A stretch of 64,000 nucleotides of DNA, taken from assembly GCA_039619475.1 (NCBI GenBank), contig CM077115.1, forward strand, positions 449,241,292 to 449,305,291, in the 5' to 3' direction. This document shows, piece after piece, positions 13,801 through 28,500 of this stretch. The DNA is from Icerya purchasi (Eukaryota; Arthropoda; Insecta; Hemiptera; Monophlebidae). Made by a program: the position numbers and the translations under genes. The notes below the pieces were generated by a model. The model was not told the origin of the DNA, did no database searches, and saw nothing but the letters and a program-made list of their open reading frames with translations. The stretch's first letter is position 1. The number at the start of each line of letters is the position of its first letter.

Positions 13801-16396
13801 CACATTAACGTTTTACGTGTTTTTTAAATAAATTAAATTATTCAATGAAACAATTTACTTTTTTTTTATATTCGCCAAAAGTGTTGGAATTTTATAAATA
13901 ACTTTATTATATTTGTTTGCGTGCCATTTTTTGCTAGCATATACATATAATTAAAATACGAAGGTAGGTTATTTTTACAACTTAAATTTTAAAAAGATAA
14001 TAATGCGAGTATAACCTCATCAGAAATATGTAGCAGCAAAGCTTAATTTCTACTATTTTCGTTTTTTATAAATTTTGGCGGTTTCATTAATATTTCATTC
14101 TAAATCTATTTAACGCCTAAATTATAACTAAAAGATTTTTTTTGTTTACTATTATGAATAACATAAACATACTTTTCAATAAGAAAGTTATCAATTAAAC
14201 TTGTTTATGTGTCTCTATACAAAGTAGTTCTTTTGACAAGCGCATTATTTAAAACTTATGCGGTGAAATATATTTTTAGTTTTTTTTAGAAATAAATTTG
14301 TTATTCAGCACCGTGTAACGAGTAAAATAATATTAAAAACCTGCAATCAGTGTATATTTGTCAAATAAACATCATTTTAGAAGTTGTTTTTTTTTTTTTT
14401 TTGAATTCGGTATATTTTTAATCATATTTTCAATTATCCGACAATTTTACAATGATTTTCTACTTTTGTGCATATATAACGAGTAAATGATCCCCTTATT
14501 TTATTATAAAGCAATATAGATTTCACCTGATAACAAAGTTACTTTCTTGACGTTTCTGAAGTAATGGAACATCTTCTTTAACTAACTGTGTTGTCGATGA
14601 ATTCATTTCAATCATACATATAGAAGCCATACATCTGTATTCTTCAGTAATTTCAGTTAACACGTTTGTACATTTCAGGAGTATACAGCCTGGTTCGCCT
14701 TTTTTAAAACTTCAGATAAACATGAACCGTAAAACGCAAATAAATAGACACCACAAAACACCAAATAAAAATGATTCACAATATATTATTTGTTAAAAAT
14801 AATTCACTGAGCGAATACAAACATCGACACGTCGTGATTATAAGTCAATGGCTGTGGAATCATACTACTGATAAGACTACAAGTAAATAGTGATATTATT
14901 GCAACTGTAAATTCTTTATTATTTACTTTTTTACAATAATTTAATGAATCATTTAAGCTTTTATATTTCAAAAATTATGATTTTATTGTTTGTTTGACAT
15001 TTGACGCATTTCAAGTTTTTATTGTATAGGTTAATAGGTTTGTTTCCAAATTATTATACCTATAAAATAAATACTTTTATTAAAGAAAATAATTTAAATT
15101 GTTATACATATATATAATTTAATAAATATATATTTCAAAAATAATAAAATATTAACATTGTACCAAATTAAAAGTTGTTAGAATAATGTTAGATGGCGGT
15201 AAATTATTTTTTATTTTCAATTTAATTGTACTTCTTAAATTTATTAATTATCTTATTACATTAATATGACCAACATCAAGTTGACTGAAATGTTTGAACG
15301 AAGCTTAATTTTTGTTTGAAATAGTTTGCCGGTATAAATTAACAACAAACTATTCGAGAGTTAAATTAAGCGCTATTGCAGAATCAGTAGTACATTCCTG
15401 GTCGTTTTGAAAATTTTGTTTAGGTACGTAATATAAATGTATATATATATTCTACAAAATAATACTTATAATATATAATAATTTTTATTTTTGATAATTT
15501 TTTGTTGCGGACATTGTCTATTTAGGTACATTGAAGCATCTTATGAGTATTACGTGTGTATGGTTTTCATGTAATTCAATCTTAGTGAGTTAATTTAAAT
15601 TAACGTTAGATTAAATGTACTTGTGAAAAATAGAGCCTTATTGATAGAAACATTTAAGTTCCAAGTATAGAATGGTTGAATATATACCGCTAACCGGGTT
15701 TTTCGGTGGGGATCAAAAGAAGCCTATTCGTTGAAACAGTTTCTTATCTCATTTACACTATATTTTAGTGCCCTTCGTATTTAATGGCTAAAATTTCGAT
15801 TATTATGAAAGATTCATAAGTATTGTTTTCGATATATTTCTTAATATTTAGATTTTTGGTTCATTCCTACTTGTTATATAAACGTTTCTTATGCTCAAGT
15901 TTGGAAATTTTTTCCTTTTTTAATTTTTTTGATTTGATTGTATGTTTTGAAATAAATTCCCCAAAAATATAGATTAAAATATGACTATTTTTTCAATAAC
16001 AATGTTATTTTTTTTTTTTTCTATAATTACTGTTGAAGTTATTGGTTTAAAGTTTTATGCCAAATCTATTATATTATTATCCTTTACAAAGTGTGAACGT
16101 AATATGTTTTAAACCTCACCGGCTGGGAATAAACTAACTACATGCATCAAGTAAAAATGTCAACTGCAACATGGATAACACGGTTTAGTTTAAATCAAAG
16201 CGGATCATTTTTTTACTTTTATTTTTGTAAGACAAGATTAACTCTTTTTGTATGTTATATATGTCTAAAAAACAATATTGCATTAATAGATAAACTAACT
16301 GCATTATTCTGTTAATATATATTTTAATAAACGGAACCATTACAAATACAATTAAATGACAATTTCGATTTAATTTTTATTTCCGATAATTCTAGA
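7828..16396. other. 8.6-kb AT-rich stretch without recognised genes
   Basis: I see no ORF with family resemblance and no paired repeat ends. It contains poly(A/T) runs, a CA/TG tract near 8470-8485, a CA tract at about 12357-12372 and an ATA repeat near 12687-12710. The promoter and any 5' UTR exons of the downstream RING gene may lie in its last part, but no motif marks them. Confidence 0.5.
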
Positions 16397-16517
16397 ATGG
16401 AATTCATTTATTGGATTTTTTGTCACAAATGTTCAATTGGAGCTACAAAAAATGACAAAATGAATTTCGTCATGACGGCCTGCGGTCATACTTTTTGCAA
16501 AGATTGTTCAGAAATAG
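16397..16517 (+). CDS. RNF212-like gene, coding exon 1 (RING first half)
   Basis: Forty codons plus one base, from the ATG to a donor in AATAG|GTTTGC. It carries WIFCHKC and CGHTFCKDC, six of the eight zinc ligands of a C3HC4 RING. The bases just before the ATG (AATTCTAG) could be an acceptor, which would mean an upstream 5' UTR exon. Confidence 0.88.
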
Positions 16518-19500
16518 GTTTGCTTTTGATTATACCATTTTTATTATTAGGATGCAACAAATTGAAATATAGTTATAAAATTCAGAGAAAAAAATGTTTT
16601 TATTTTCTAGTAATTAATACTGAGACATGTACATTTTGCGGGGAAAGTTGTGAAGCAGTTCAAGTTGGATATAAGGTAAAAAAGTACGTTTTATTTTTTA
16701 AATTTAAAAGATTTGTAAATAACTGGAAAACACTAATTTGTTAAATAAGTTAGATGGAAATTTTAAAAAATTATATGGGTACTTTTATGCAAAATTTAAA
16801 ATGTTATTCTTAAGCTTTGAAGAACATTTTAATATGTACATTTGTTAATTTTATAGACTGAATTTTTTTAATAATTCCTTTATAATTTTCGTACTGTGTT
16901 GCTAATTATATTTTATCGTTAAGTGCGTTTTATTTATGGATGTATAATTTATCACATGTAACTTTTTTATATACATTTCAAGACTAACGAACGAGTTAAA
17001 CGATACTTTACGAATGCTTCACAGCGATTACACGCAATAGCTAATATCGCGGAAGTGCAGAATGAAACTGTTCAGAATATAAAAGAAATGCATAATATAT
17101 GGGTATAAATAAGTTTTTATTACACGATATCTTTGAAATATTTTTTACCGATTGTGTTTCTACAACCACTTCTTATACAGAACGTTTTTTACTTCTAAGA
17201 ATATTACATTTTATTTTCGCCGAATGCAAAGATATACACATATGTGTAATCTATTAGCGTAGATATAACACTTTGCAGTCCGAATATTAAGCGGCAGAGA
17301 TATGGTGAACCGAAATAAATATAATAGAATTTGAAAATAATCGATAATTGCATACTTTGGAAATTCAAACGTGTGACTAAAAATTCAATAAAATAATACA
17401 TAAAAATACTAATGCACTTAGTGAAGTAAGGATTAGAAATAAAAGGCCTTGATAGCTGAAAAGTAAGAACTCTAGTGATAGTAAAATAATTTTTATTTAA
17501 GTTCAGAAAACTAAGGTGACCAGAATAATCACTTTGTACAAACCTTCGAAAATAAAAAGTTCTTTTTTACTAATTTCAGTTTTCTTAAAAATTTTAACCT
17601 AAGATTTTCGAATGAATATCGAATAGTTGTCGCATTTTACGATAGATGGTGGTTAGTTGAATTTCCGCTAAGCGTTTTTTTATTGCAATAACCTTATCTG
17701 CATCATATTTTTGCAGTTTTTTTTTTTTTTTTTCTTTTTCGCTAGTAATATGCACAACCATAAAAATTATAAGAACACCGCATGAAATAAGTTCGATTGA
17801 GAGCTTAGAAAATGTTTTTTAATATTTTTAAACATACGAATAACTTTCCATTGTTAATATTTCCATTTATATTCGATGTGTATTTTATTGCTTAGAAGGT
17901 TAATGTTTTTTAACATTGTATTTTACTTTATTCAGTAATATTAATAATAATAACCGCAATTTAGGGCCAAATTTTTTGATTGTTCCGTTTAATTTTTCTT
18001 TCCCTAGTATTTAACTATAAGTTTCTAATTTTAGACGAATTTGAAAATAATCAGTTGGTTTTTTGAAGCTAATAATAAAAAGATTTGGGTAATAAGGTTT
18101 TAATAGATTTAACATCTGCTTTCTGAATATGAATTTTGAGTTAAACATTCTGCACAGAACGGTCAGTTCATATTTTGCAAATTGCCTTAAGAGATAATCC
18201 GATATTGTTGGTAAAACACCGCCACTTTCTACGCTTACTTGTTTAGTTTGTGAGGTTTTATTTGTGCGGCATATGTTAAACATTTTCGTGTAACCGAATT
18301 AGTATCCTGTCCTTTTAATCAATATACGGCATAGGTGTTGGAATATTTTGCATTCACAGTTTCCGTTAAATCAATTGAAAATAAACGAACACTATAAAAA
18401 ATCACTAATAAAAATTTGTAATGTAAACAATTAAATTTCGTATTACGCAGCCTTGTATTTATGGTAATAATAGTTTGTTTTTTTTTTTCTTTTTCGAAAT
18501 ATATCATTCCTAGTTTTTGGCACATATATGAATTATGTAATGATTGTTATCTAACGCTATTGTTTCATCCAAATTGGAAAAGCTGTGTGTAAAGGACTCT
18601 AGTTGCAGATTACGCTACTATACTTTTTTTAAAAGCAACTTTGGGGGATTCACACGATTCATTTGTGTGCTGTTGGTTGTTATTTACCGCGTTCATAATG
18701 TATCGAATTATAACAATTGTCTAACGTTATCTTATCCAATATTCGTTATTAGTCGTGTATGTTCTAATCATTTTATGTTTAATTAACTCGGTGAACTATT
18801 TTGCTTGCCGATAAAGTATCCAAGTAAGTATGAATTTCTCCATCCCACCAACATAAAAATCAACCAACCATACAACGTGTCTCTTCACAAAAGTGAACAT
18901 AATTTTATAGAAACTCTTTAGTTAAACGGCTTAGATATTCAGATGTTACCTCCTGTGAATCCGACATAAACAGCCATCATCGTCAACTTCAGAAAATTTA
19001 TCAACTATATAAACACATCCTAATAAACTGAAAACAAAACGAAAAAAAATGGAAACTTGCGATGAAACTGGTGCCCCAAGTGACCACCCGGACTAAAATC
19101 CTGTAGAGGACAATGCTGGAAAAGACTTCACAGTTCACTTAATGAAGGGACTTTATAAACCTATTGAAAATATAATAACTTCTAAATTCAACCAATTTCT
19201 CCCTGTTTGTAAATGTCGTTAAGAGTTGTCTTACAGAAAACATTGAGCATTCTCTTTCTGACTTCACTGTTACACCAAATATTCTAAAAATTTTAGAAGA
19301 AAATTATGCTCTTTAATTGACGTTTAGGCCTGTCTTTAGCAGTCGTTTTTACGAAAAGGAAAATAAATAAAGGAAAAAAATTAACATTTTCATATATAAG
19401 TCGTTTTTCACGTCTATCTGTGTCAGAAATTACCGAACCGATTTGGTTACGGTTTCCATCAATAGATAGACCAAGTCCTGAGAAAGAATTTAGCGAATAA

Positions 19501-22500
19501 TTTATAAGATTGTGTATAATTTAGTCGATCTATGAGGATGGGAAAAAAGTAAAATAAGATTCACTCGATAAAAAAAGAATAAATAAATAATATAAAATGT
19601 TTTCCGTATTAAATCTATCTATCTATCTATTTATTTATCTATCCATCTATCTATCTACGTATTAGGAAGAAAAAAGGAAGTGTTATTAGGCTTGCGGCAA
19701 TTGTTAATTATTAGCAGTACATTAAATTGTATGATAGTATAAGTTGGTCCCTATTATGCCTCATAGATTAAAGTTATTGTTTTGTTGTCATCAGGTCACG
19801 ATTTATGCCGCGTAGCCAACATTTCGAGTGTTTTGAAATGCTTAAAAATGTTTTAGCGACTAAGCGACTTATCCAATTTCAATGTCAGTTTGTACATCAT
19901 ACGTCATACAGGAGCTAGAAACTTAACTAAAAATCATAAGTAAGTAAATATGCATAGTGACTTTTCAGTCACTTCTCGAAAAATTATACAAAATAAAATT
20001 TATTAAAAATCACGGGTGTTAAACGATAATAACGAGAACATTTTTAGTTTCTTTGTCATTTTACGTATGAATTAACGCCCAGAATTGAATGACTCGTTCG
20101 GTAACTACAGTGGTTTTAAGCATATTAAACCGCTAGAAATATTCACTGTGCGGCATAAATCACAGCCCGATGACACAGATAACTTTTACGTGTGGGGTGT
20201 GATAAGGACCAATACTGTCGTACAATTTGACGTATTGTCAGTTCGTAATAGTAATTGTCGAGAGAAATTTTTCGCAACGTTCACTTTCTGTTTCGTAGAC
20301 ATTGTTCCGTAAAAATATTTTTGCAGCTACGGAGGTGACACGGTCCGAACATTTATTTGTGTTATATCACTGATAATAAATATACATTTCTGCTGATTTA
20401 TGAAAAATGTATAATACAATTCTGTAATTATTTAGTAATCGATTTGATAAAATCTCGACATCATTAAGTTGTCGAATAATAAACGTATTTTATTTGGCTA
20501 TTTCCGATTTATTTAGATTTCTTATTCTATTCTAGTTTTATTTAAATGAGTGATATTTATTATTTTTTTTTTTCAGTTGTTGAATTTTATAAAGGAAAAG
20601 AATTCGATATTAAAATGTGTTCATTGCACGAGGTACGCAACATTTTGAAAATAATATTGTTTTTGTTAACGTTACGATTACGATGTATTTTCTCATTTAT
20701 GGCCAATTTTTTTGCGAATAAAATTTATGCGCATAAATAAACCATAGAAAAAATTACAGTATATTTCACGGATTTATTCAAACTCGGTTGCATTTGCAAT
20801 ATAGTGTTTAATTTTGGCTTTAGTTTGCTTCGTACTTCGGATTCAATTAACATTCGAAAACTAAAACTCGCAGAGGAACAAAATAAATAGAAAAAAAAAT
20901 ATAAGCGTGCAGCATATTCGAAATTTCTGATGTATTTAACAAAAAGTATATAAAATAAAGTAACAATATCAGATTATTGCATTGCTATTATCGAAATTCT
21001 TTAATTTGAGCATGTTCAATTCAAATTTTTCTTGAATTCGGCATTCGTAATTATTAAATAATACGTATAAAAAAAGAAAAAAATAAGAATATAAATTACC
21101 TTTGGCTAATGGGGAAAAAAAAACATAAAACTTATTGCTTTCGATTCGGTTTTGTAGTATAGTGATGTGACATATTGAGGTGTTTTTGGCAGAAATTCTT
21201 ATTGAATGATAAAAGTAGGATATATGTTTCTCTATAGGAACAATGTTATATATGAAATATTTTCGTGAACACGCGTTAGGGAAAATAACATACGAGTACC
21301 TTTATTGGACTCTCTCATGCTAACAAGAATTTGTTGTTCCATTGATTGTCCCATTTTTTTTCTTCGTATTTGTAATTGCTTCTTCTTTATATTTTCTTAA
21401 GATCCATCTTTGGAAAAAATTCATTTATTCTTTATTAATGCAAACTACGGAACAATTAATTAACGATCTATAAGGAATTTTAAAGGCAAAAGATGATATG
21501 TATTGAGGCCGACTAGAGTTTGTAGAACAAATGGAAATTATGTAATTAACTAAATAGAAATCATTTTTTTCTGCCGACTGTTGGTCTATATTTCAACCAA
21601 AATATGCAAGTGATTAATATCGAATTTCGGTGTCGGTCTCAAGATGGAGTATTCTACAGGACGCCAGTTTTAAATATCTCATACAAACATTTCTTTGAGT
21701 GTGAGTTCGCTACCAGTTCCAATACCATTGCGATTTACAACATTATACCAATGAATTTCTATGACTAAGCGCTAACACGTCACACTAATGGCGTGCTTCA
21801 AAGAGTGTTTTTTTCCCCTTCAACATCAACCTCATTATACATGTTGTAAAGAATCACTATTTCCTCACGCTTAGTGATCCGAAAAAAATCCTTCGAGAAA
21901 AAAAAACTATAAATAAGAAAAAAAATCGCGAAAACAAAATAAAAAAATATGTACGGGCGCCAACGGTGAAATATCGGTTCACCGTTACCGGAATAGCTCT
22001 GCCTAGCAGAGCTTTAGGCTTTTAAGAGAAATCACAAACAAAAAAAACACAAAATAATTTCTATATATATATATACGAAAAATATGTCTGAACATCGACT
22101 AGATCAAGATTACTCGCACTGCGTGGCAAGTTTCACAACACCGAAACACGGTTCAATCGACGTCTTCTTCTTCCGCTCCACCGTAAACTTCACTGATCGA
22201 CTCGTGTCAACGGCAGAATTCAAGCTGACTCTCGTTAACAACAGAATTAAACACTGATTATCGATTTACCGTTTCTAGCACGAACGAAGATTTTTCGGTA
22301 CACGATGGGCTATTCCAAACGATATAGTCGAATCGCTGAAACTTACCCCGTACCTTATCAATTAACACGCACGCCGATTTTTCTAGAACATTCTTAAACA
22401 TTCTTATATTTATACATATTTAAAATCGGCTGCTACCCTGTCTTTCCGGGATTTCACCAATTCTCTCGCGACTCTCGTAGCTACACGCTCCGTACTTATA

Positions 22501-25500
22501 CGTTTCGACGGTAAACACGACCGCGATTTCCCCCACGCAACCAGTTCACCCCCGCAACACAGCCGACAGAACGGCTGCGTTCGGAATAACCAGGCTCCTC
22601 GGTCGAAATATCTTCTCCGATCGCAATTCACCGTCATCTCTGCTGCCCGAGAAAAACCCGAAATGTAAAATGAATTAACATCGAAATAATAATTTCTACC
22701 TCGGACAGCATTATCAGAAATCGTATAAAACGTAATTAAACCACTACAACTGCCGAATCCGTCTCAATGTAATGAGAAGTATTGAATCGCTATATACATA
22801 CTCGCACGCACCCATCTGTACACACTATATATATGTATATATACGAGGGGCGTTTAATAAGTAACATGATATGTCTTAAAAATTATGAAAAAAATACCAA
22901 AGAAACTAGATTTCGACATCGTTTTCAAAAACATTAAGGTATTTATCATACCGGGGGGTCACGAGTTTGACAATACCGTCATGCTAAAACTGGACGGTGC
23001 GATTAGCGAAAAATTTCGTTACTACCTCCGTGATCTCGTCTGTGACAAAACGTTTCCCACACATTTCAAACGGGGAAAATGTGAAAATCGAAAGGTGTGA
23101 TCACGCGAGTAGGGTGGCTGTGAAAATTCGCCCCAATTTTGATTTTTAATTCACGTGCGAACGAGAATAGACGTGTGCGTGCAAAAGCACTGCTGCTCTT
23201 CAGACTGCAGCCATGTCTCTTCCAATTAATCGTTTAAGGAAGTGCCACATGAGTGTCACGGTAAGTGTAATCGCATCCTTCTGTGTATGAAATTGCAACA
23301 CAGTAGGAGTCCGTGCCGGTTCCTGAAGATGGTTGCGAGGAGAACCTTCCGGCAGAGCATTTAGTTTTGGTTTTGGCGGACCTGGTTCACCTTTCATTAT
23401 TCGCACTTTATTTACTTCTTTCGACTCCCTGAGATACACTTATGCGTTATAATGCTATTTGTATCGTATTTTATGCACAGTCTGTGATCAATTTTTGCAC
23501 CTACAACTTCTTCAGCTGACGGAAATTTGGTAACCGCGCGTCTCTCGTAACTCACCGGCTTGGAAACGTTCACCGACATGTTTCACACGTGCGTACAACA
23601 GTTCTACTGATCACATCAGAATGCGGAAAACGGCGTTCTGTTCGTATTTTCCTCCTCTGTCTCACACAAATTTCACACAGTTTCACCAAACAGCCGGTGT
23701 TAAATAAGCCGCGTCACGTTACTTATTGAACGTCCCACGTATTTATACATTAGTGGCGAATCCTTCGGTACTTCTAGTCATGCAACGAATGGCAAAGCAA
23801 ATTGAAAACGAAAGAAATTCGTCAGTACTTTTCTGGCAACAGAGATTTACCTGGCTGAAGGAAGAAGACAATTTTTAGTTTGCCTGCAAGGAAATCTGAA
23901 AAACCGGATTTGAGAATAAAAATGTTTAACATATAAAACGCTAGTTGGTCTGTTGGTATTGAGTAATAATTTAATTACAGTTTGATGATTTGCTCGAATT
24001 TGTGTTGTGTTTGCTAGCCCTGTGAGTACTTTTCCAACATTAGCAAGTTACTAAGAATGCATTGAGAAGCGTACATACATTCATCGCACAGCGTAAGCTA
24101 CCAATCTGACAGAGCATTTATCTAAGTACTTCTGTACTTTGCTAGAATGACCTGTTAATTTTATTCCTTGCAAAACTGTGAGACTACGCTGCCGCTACTT
24201 GATCATAGCGAAATTACGTTCACGCTCCTAGTTTATAAATACACTCGGCTTGATATACTGCTAGCGAAAAACTGTCGACAAGTACTTGGGAAAAAATTAA
24301 AATCTGCCACAAGCGCGCGCGCGCGTAGTTGCGCCGTATTGATACAGATTTGATACTTTTATCTTCGAGAATGTTAAAATACATTCTCTCTGTATTTCCT
24401 GTATTTTATTTTCAAGACACTTGGGTGAACTGACACAAAAATTCCTATCATTTGGTGTCTTGATATTAGGTGCAAGTGTCTTTGTGTGTATATCTGCCGA
24501 CAAATACCGTTGTGTAAATATTAGCTTAAATAAATTTTGAAGAAAAGGATTCAAGTCCACGGTGGATGAGTTTTACCATTTTTATTATTACGTCTATTGA
24601 ACAATATTGTCAGGGTAGATGGAAATTAATATTGATGTCGTGAATTGTTAGGTTTTAAATTGATGTTTATCGGCTAACTTTTTCATACTTTACCTAGTTA
24701 TCGTGACAAAAAGGATTTTATAAAATGGATGATGAAACCGGTACAAGGATTAAGAATATGATCAAGAAACGACCTGGTTTTGGAAAAATTTGTGTAATTA
24801 AATGAGATTGAAAATATATTACGGGAATTAAATTTAATTTACAGTAATGTCCTTTAGAATTATTCGTAACAATAAAATAATCAATCAAATAATAAAAACA
24901 ACAGAATAACGGTAATTTTATTACCATTTAGATAGCGTTAATTAAAGGATATAAAGTCCGGTTTAAAAATATTGTACGTGAAACTTGCTGAACATATTGA
25001 AGCAGTTTCACTGTCATAATTATTAAAAGTGTGTACGTATAACTGTTTTTAAAATGATTCGTTGAACAACTTTTTTAAAATAATGAACCGAAATATAAAC
25101 ACTACGAATGAAAATCTACTCAAAAAATCAATCTTTTAAATGGTTCTGAATATTATCGCACTTCTATAACTTTATTTTATGCGGGGATGGGCTACTTTTA
25201 GTTTGTATGTGGAGGAATGTTTCATTGAGATCTGCCTAATCTCTACGGGAAAGCTAGGGAAAAAGTGTAGAGTAACGTTTCACAACCAGTGAGGGTAAAA
25301 ACATAAATCACCTCTATACGTCGAGAAGCCTATATACATTCACACATGCACCTGCATGTTTGAAAAACTATGATCATTCTAATCTACGTAATTAACGACA
25401 TTTGTTACAATAAATATTATGCGTCAAATTTTATATTGTAAGAAGTGATGTATAATGAAAAAGCATATAAAAATAAAAGTGAAAGAAAATGTGATTACTT

Positions 25501-28500
25501 ATTTGAAATGAACATCAATTTTATTTACCTGATTCCCGTTTAATTTTCTCGGATTTTTATTAAATAACTGTTACATACACTAGTATAATATATATTTTTA
25601 TGAGGGTTTGGAGGGGAGGGCCCCTGTTTCCCCCCGTTGTGGCACGCTACTGTTCCGAAGTAGATCACGTCAAAATTTAACGCACGTATTTGTGATCTAT
25701 TATTGGAATGAAATTAATCTGACAGAAAATATATGCGAAATATCAGACGGGTTCATAAATTTTCATATGATTTCTGGAAATTATAATGTTAATTATAACG
25801 AAAGTTCATTCGTTCGTATAATTTTTTCTTGTTTGTTCTTATCGGATGGATTTTGCTGTCCGTTCTGTTTAATTAATTAAATTAAGTTTTCTAATACGAA
25901 AAAAATTATAAACTTTTAGGAATTATATGCTCGCTAAAAGTTCCAGATCTAGTCAAACTACTGGAGCAGTTGTACAACCGGTAAAAAGATATATGTACTT
26001 CTAAATCAATGCAAATTGATTAATAATTTAATACAGTAGTAAATTCAGGAGAGGATGTCTTTGAAAGTTTTGTAAATTTATGTATTTTTCCAATATGAAA
26101 TTATTATTACGTGAAATTTTAATGGATTGGCTTAAATTATGACGTTAGAATATATTAAATGAAAAGATTATTAACTTATGTAGTTTTCATACCATGTAAG
26201 GTTAAGTACTCTTTTTTAAATATTTTTAAATAATATCTTAAATCAAATCGTTTCAATTCATCCTTAGCTTGTTAAACTTCAAATGTTAAAGATAACACGT
26301 TTTTCACTTCCTTAATTTTTTATTCGTTAACATTAGCATTTTACTGATAGAACGGGCTTTTTTTTTTTTTTTTTTTTTGAAATATCTCCTTAATCATTAT
26401 TTTTTATATCAGATCATGTTTAACTTCTTGTTTGAAATAAAAGATTTGTAATTGGTATTTATTATGTAACTAATCGAACTTAAAATTAGTTATGAAAAAA
26501 GTCGACAAAGTTTTTACTTTTATACGAATTTGTGGCGATTGATTTAAAATTAAATTAATTAAAATAAAATTTATTTTTATGTTGTTTATACGTATTATTA
26601 CAATTTATTCAATGCAGTATTAAATTGAGTGTTGTGCAAAATTAGCCAATATACGAATTAAAAAAAAAAAAAAATCGTCGATTGTATTTAAGTTTGATAT
26701 ACGGATCAAATAATATCAATTTCTTAATTATGATAAAAATAAACTTTAACACTTTTACACTTTTGTAACAATTGTATAATTTTTTAAAACCCCGACGCGT
26801 TTCGAAGCAAACACTTCATGTTCACGGGAGTTGCTCCCGTGAACATGAAGTGTTTGCTTCGAAACGCGTCCGGGGTTTTAAAAAAAAAAAAAAAAAAAAT
26901 TATACAATTGTTACAAAAGTGTAAAGGTGTTAAAGTTTATTTTTATCATAATTAAAAAATTGTTAACAATGAGTAATAATAACAAATACGGTGATAATAT
27001 CAATTTCGTTTAAAAACAAGTACACACATTGTGATATGTGCAATTTGAAAGATAGTTCGTATTTTTAGGGTCACTTAATTTCAAATTTTAATTTCTTTTT
27101 TCTAAAGTGATTTTATAGTACTATTAAAAAATTATTATTGCTGAAAGAAATTTACTGCATAAAATGACAGATTTTGACGTAACGTCGTATTCAATACTTT
27201 TCCTATTTTTTCCTTTTTAAATACCCGTGATTTTGTTTTGAATCCTTCCATCCTATTATATACCACCAGCATTAATTTAATGCAATTGTTTAAGATAATT
27301 TTAACATTTATTTCATATTACAAAACTGAAAGAGTTATAAATTTGATTTTTGTTCTGCGCCTAATTTAAGGTGTAAAAATATTGCACATCGTATACAGTG
27401 ATTTCCTATAATATTGTTCAAATTTGGAAATTTTTCTATTTTAGAATTTTGTACGTGGTTGAAATACGTTTTTATTTTATTACATATACATATATACATA
27501 TACTCGGCCATTTTGGCCTCACAAGGGGCTGTGCCCCTTGACCCCTTTTGCTTATATTTCTGTCTCTATCTCTTCTATACTTTGTATAAAATGATCAAAA
27601 TTTACAACGTAATTCTAAATCGGTCCATATCAATATAATAATATAATCACAAAAATCCTATAAAATATAACAAACGTTACATAAAAATGTCTCGAAAAAA
27701 TGTCACAATTTTATGTAACGAAAAATGTAAGGAAACAATGTCTTAATTTTATATAATGAAAGTTAAATGTTAGGATAGGATTTTTGTGAATATGTTATTT
27801 TTTTTTGTGTTGATGCCAGTAAGAAGAGAAAGAGACAAATGAACGCCAGAGGTGTCAAGGGGCACAGCCCCTTGTGAGGCCAAAATGGCCGAGTTTATAT
27901 ATATATATTATATTGTACATTTTCATTTTGTTTAGTTTATAATATATATTTGAATCATTAATCTCGTAGGCTGTTAAAAAAATTCCATCTTCTGGATACA
28001 TCCGACCAGATCAACGGAGTAAAACTGATAATGTTATGTTTCAAAAATTGTTCACCGCCAGCAGGTTAGTAGTTTCTTTTTTGTTTATTTGCATTATTTA
28101 TTTTTATATTACACTTTTTATTCATTTTGTAATTGACACTGTGTTGACTATTTATTATGTTATCGCCTGCTCTTTGTTTTTTCCATGTTTGCAATTTTAT
28201 ATTTAATGTATTATATACCATGAATATGGATTATTGATCGGAAAGTGGTCGGTATTCTATTATAAATCAAACGATTACTAATCAGTTCCGAATGAAATCT
28301 TGCGCGTGTACATATTCGTACTGCATATAACAATTGCTATGAACACACTATGCCTATATCTGTACAGCTGAGATGTACGAATAGGTAGTTGCCGATGCTC
28401 AGTAATTAAGTGTGGTGCTATAAAGAAGAAGATGGGTGTGCGGCAGTATTATTGTAACTTTTTACTATTTTCGAAAAATAGAGCAAAAAAAAATTTGAAC

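Larger units (their letters stand above)
20633..25919 (+). other. Intron 4 of the RNF212-like gene
   Basis: A 5.3-kb intron holding the GC-rich island at 22080-22640 and the Tc1/mariner-type element at 22844-23739. The remainder is AT-rich with an alternating GC run at about 24314-24325. No further gene is supported. Confidence 0.55.

Noticed and set aside
16397..16744. 115-codon ORF taken as a complete small RING protein
   Set aside because: It reads through intron 1 and into intron 2. The last zinc ligand pair joins correctly only after splicing 16517 to 16611.
20546..20740. 64-codon ORF containing VVEFYKGKEFDIKMCSLHE, an alternative frame of exon 4
   Set aside because: This frame does not join exon 3 in phase and meets a stop codon in exon 5.
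22410..22637. 75-codon minus-strand ORF in the GC island as a real protein
   Set aside because: Cys/Arg-rich with no family match. GC-rich DNA has few stop codons, so open frames are expected by chance; kept only as part of a possible 5' exon.
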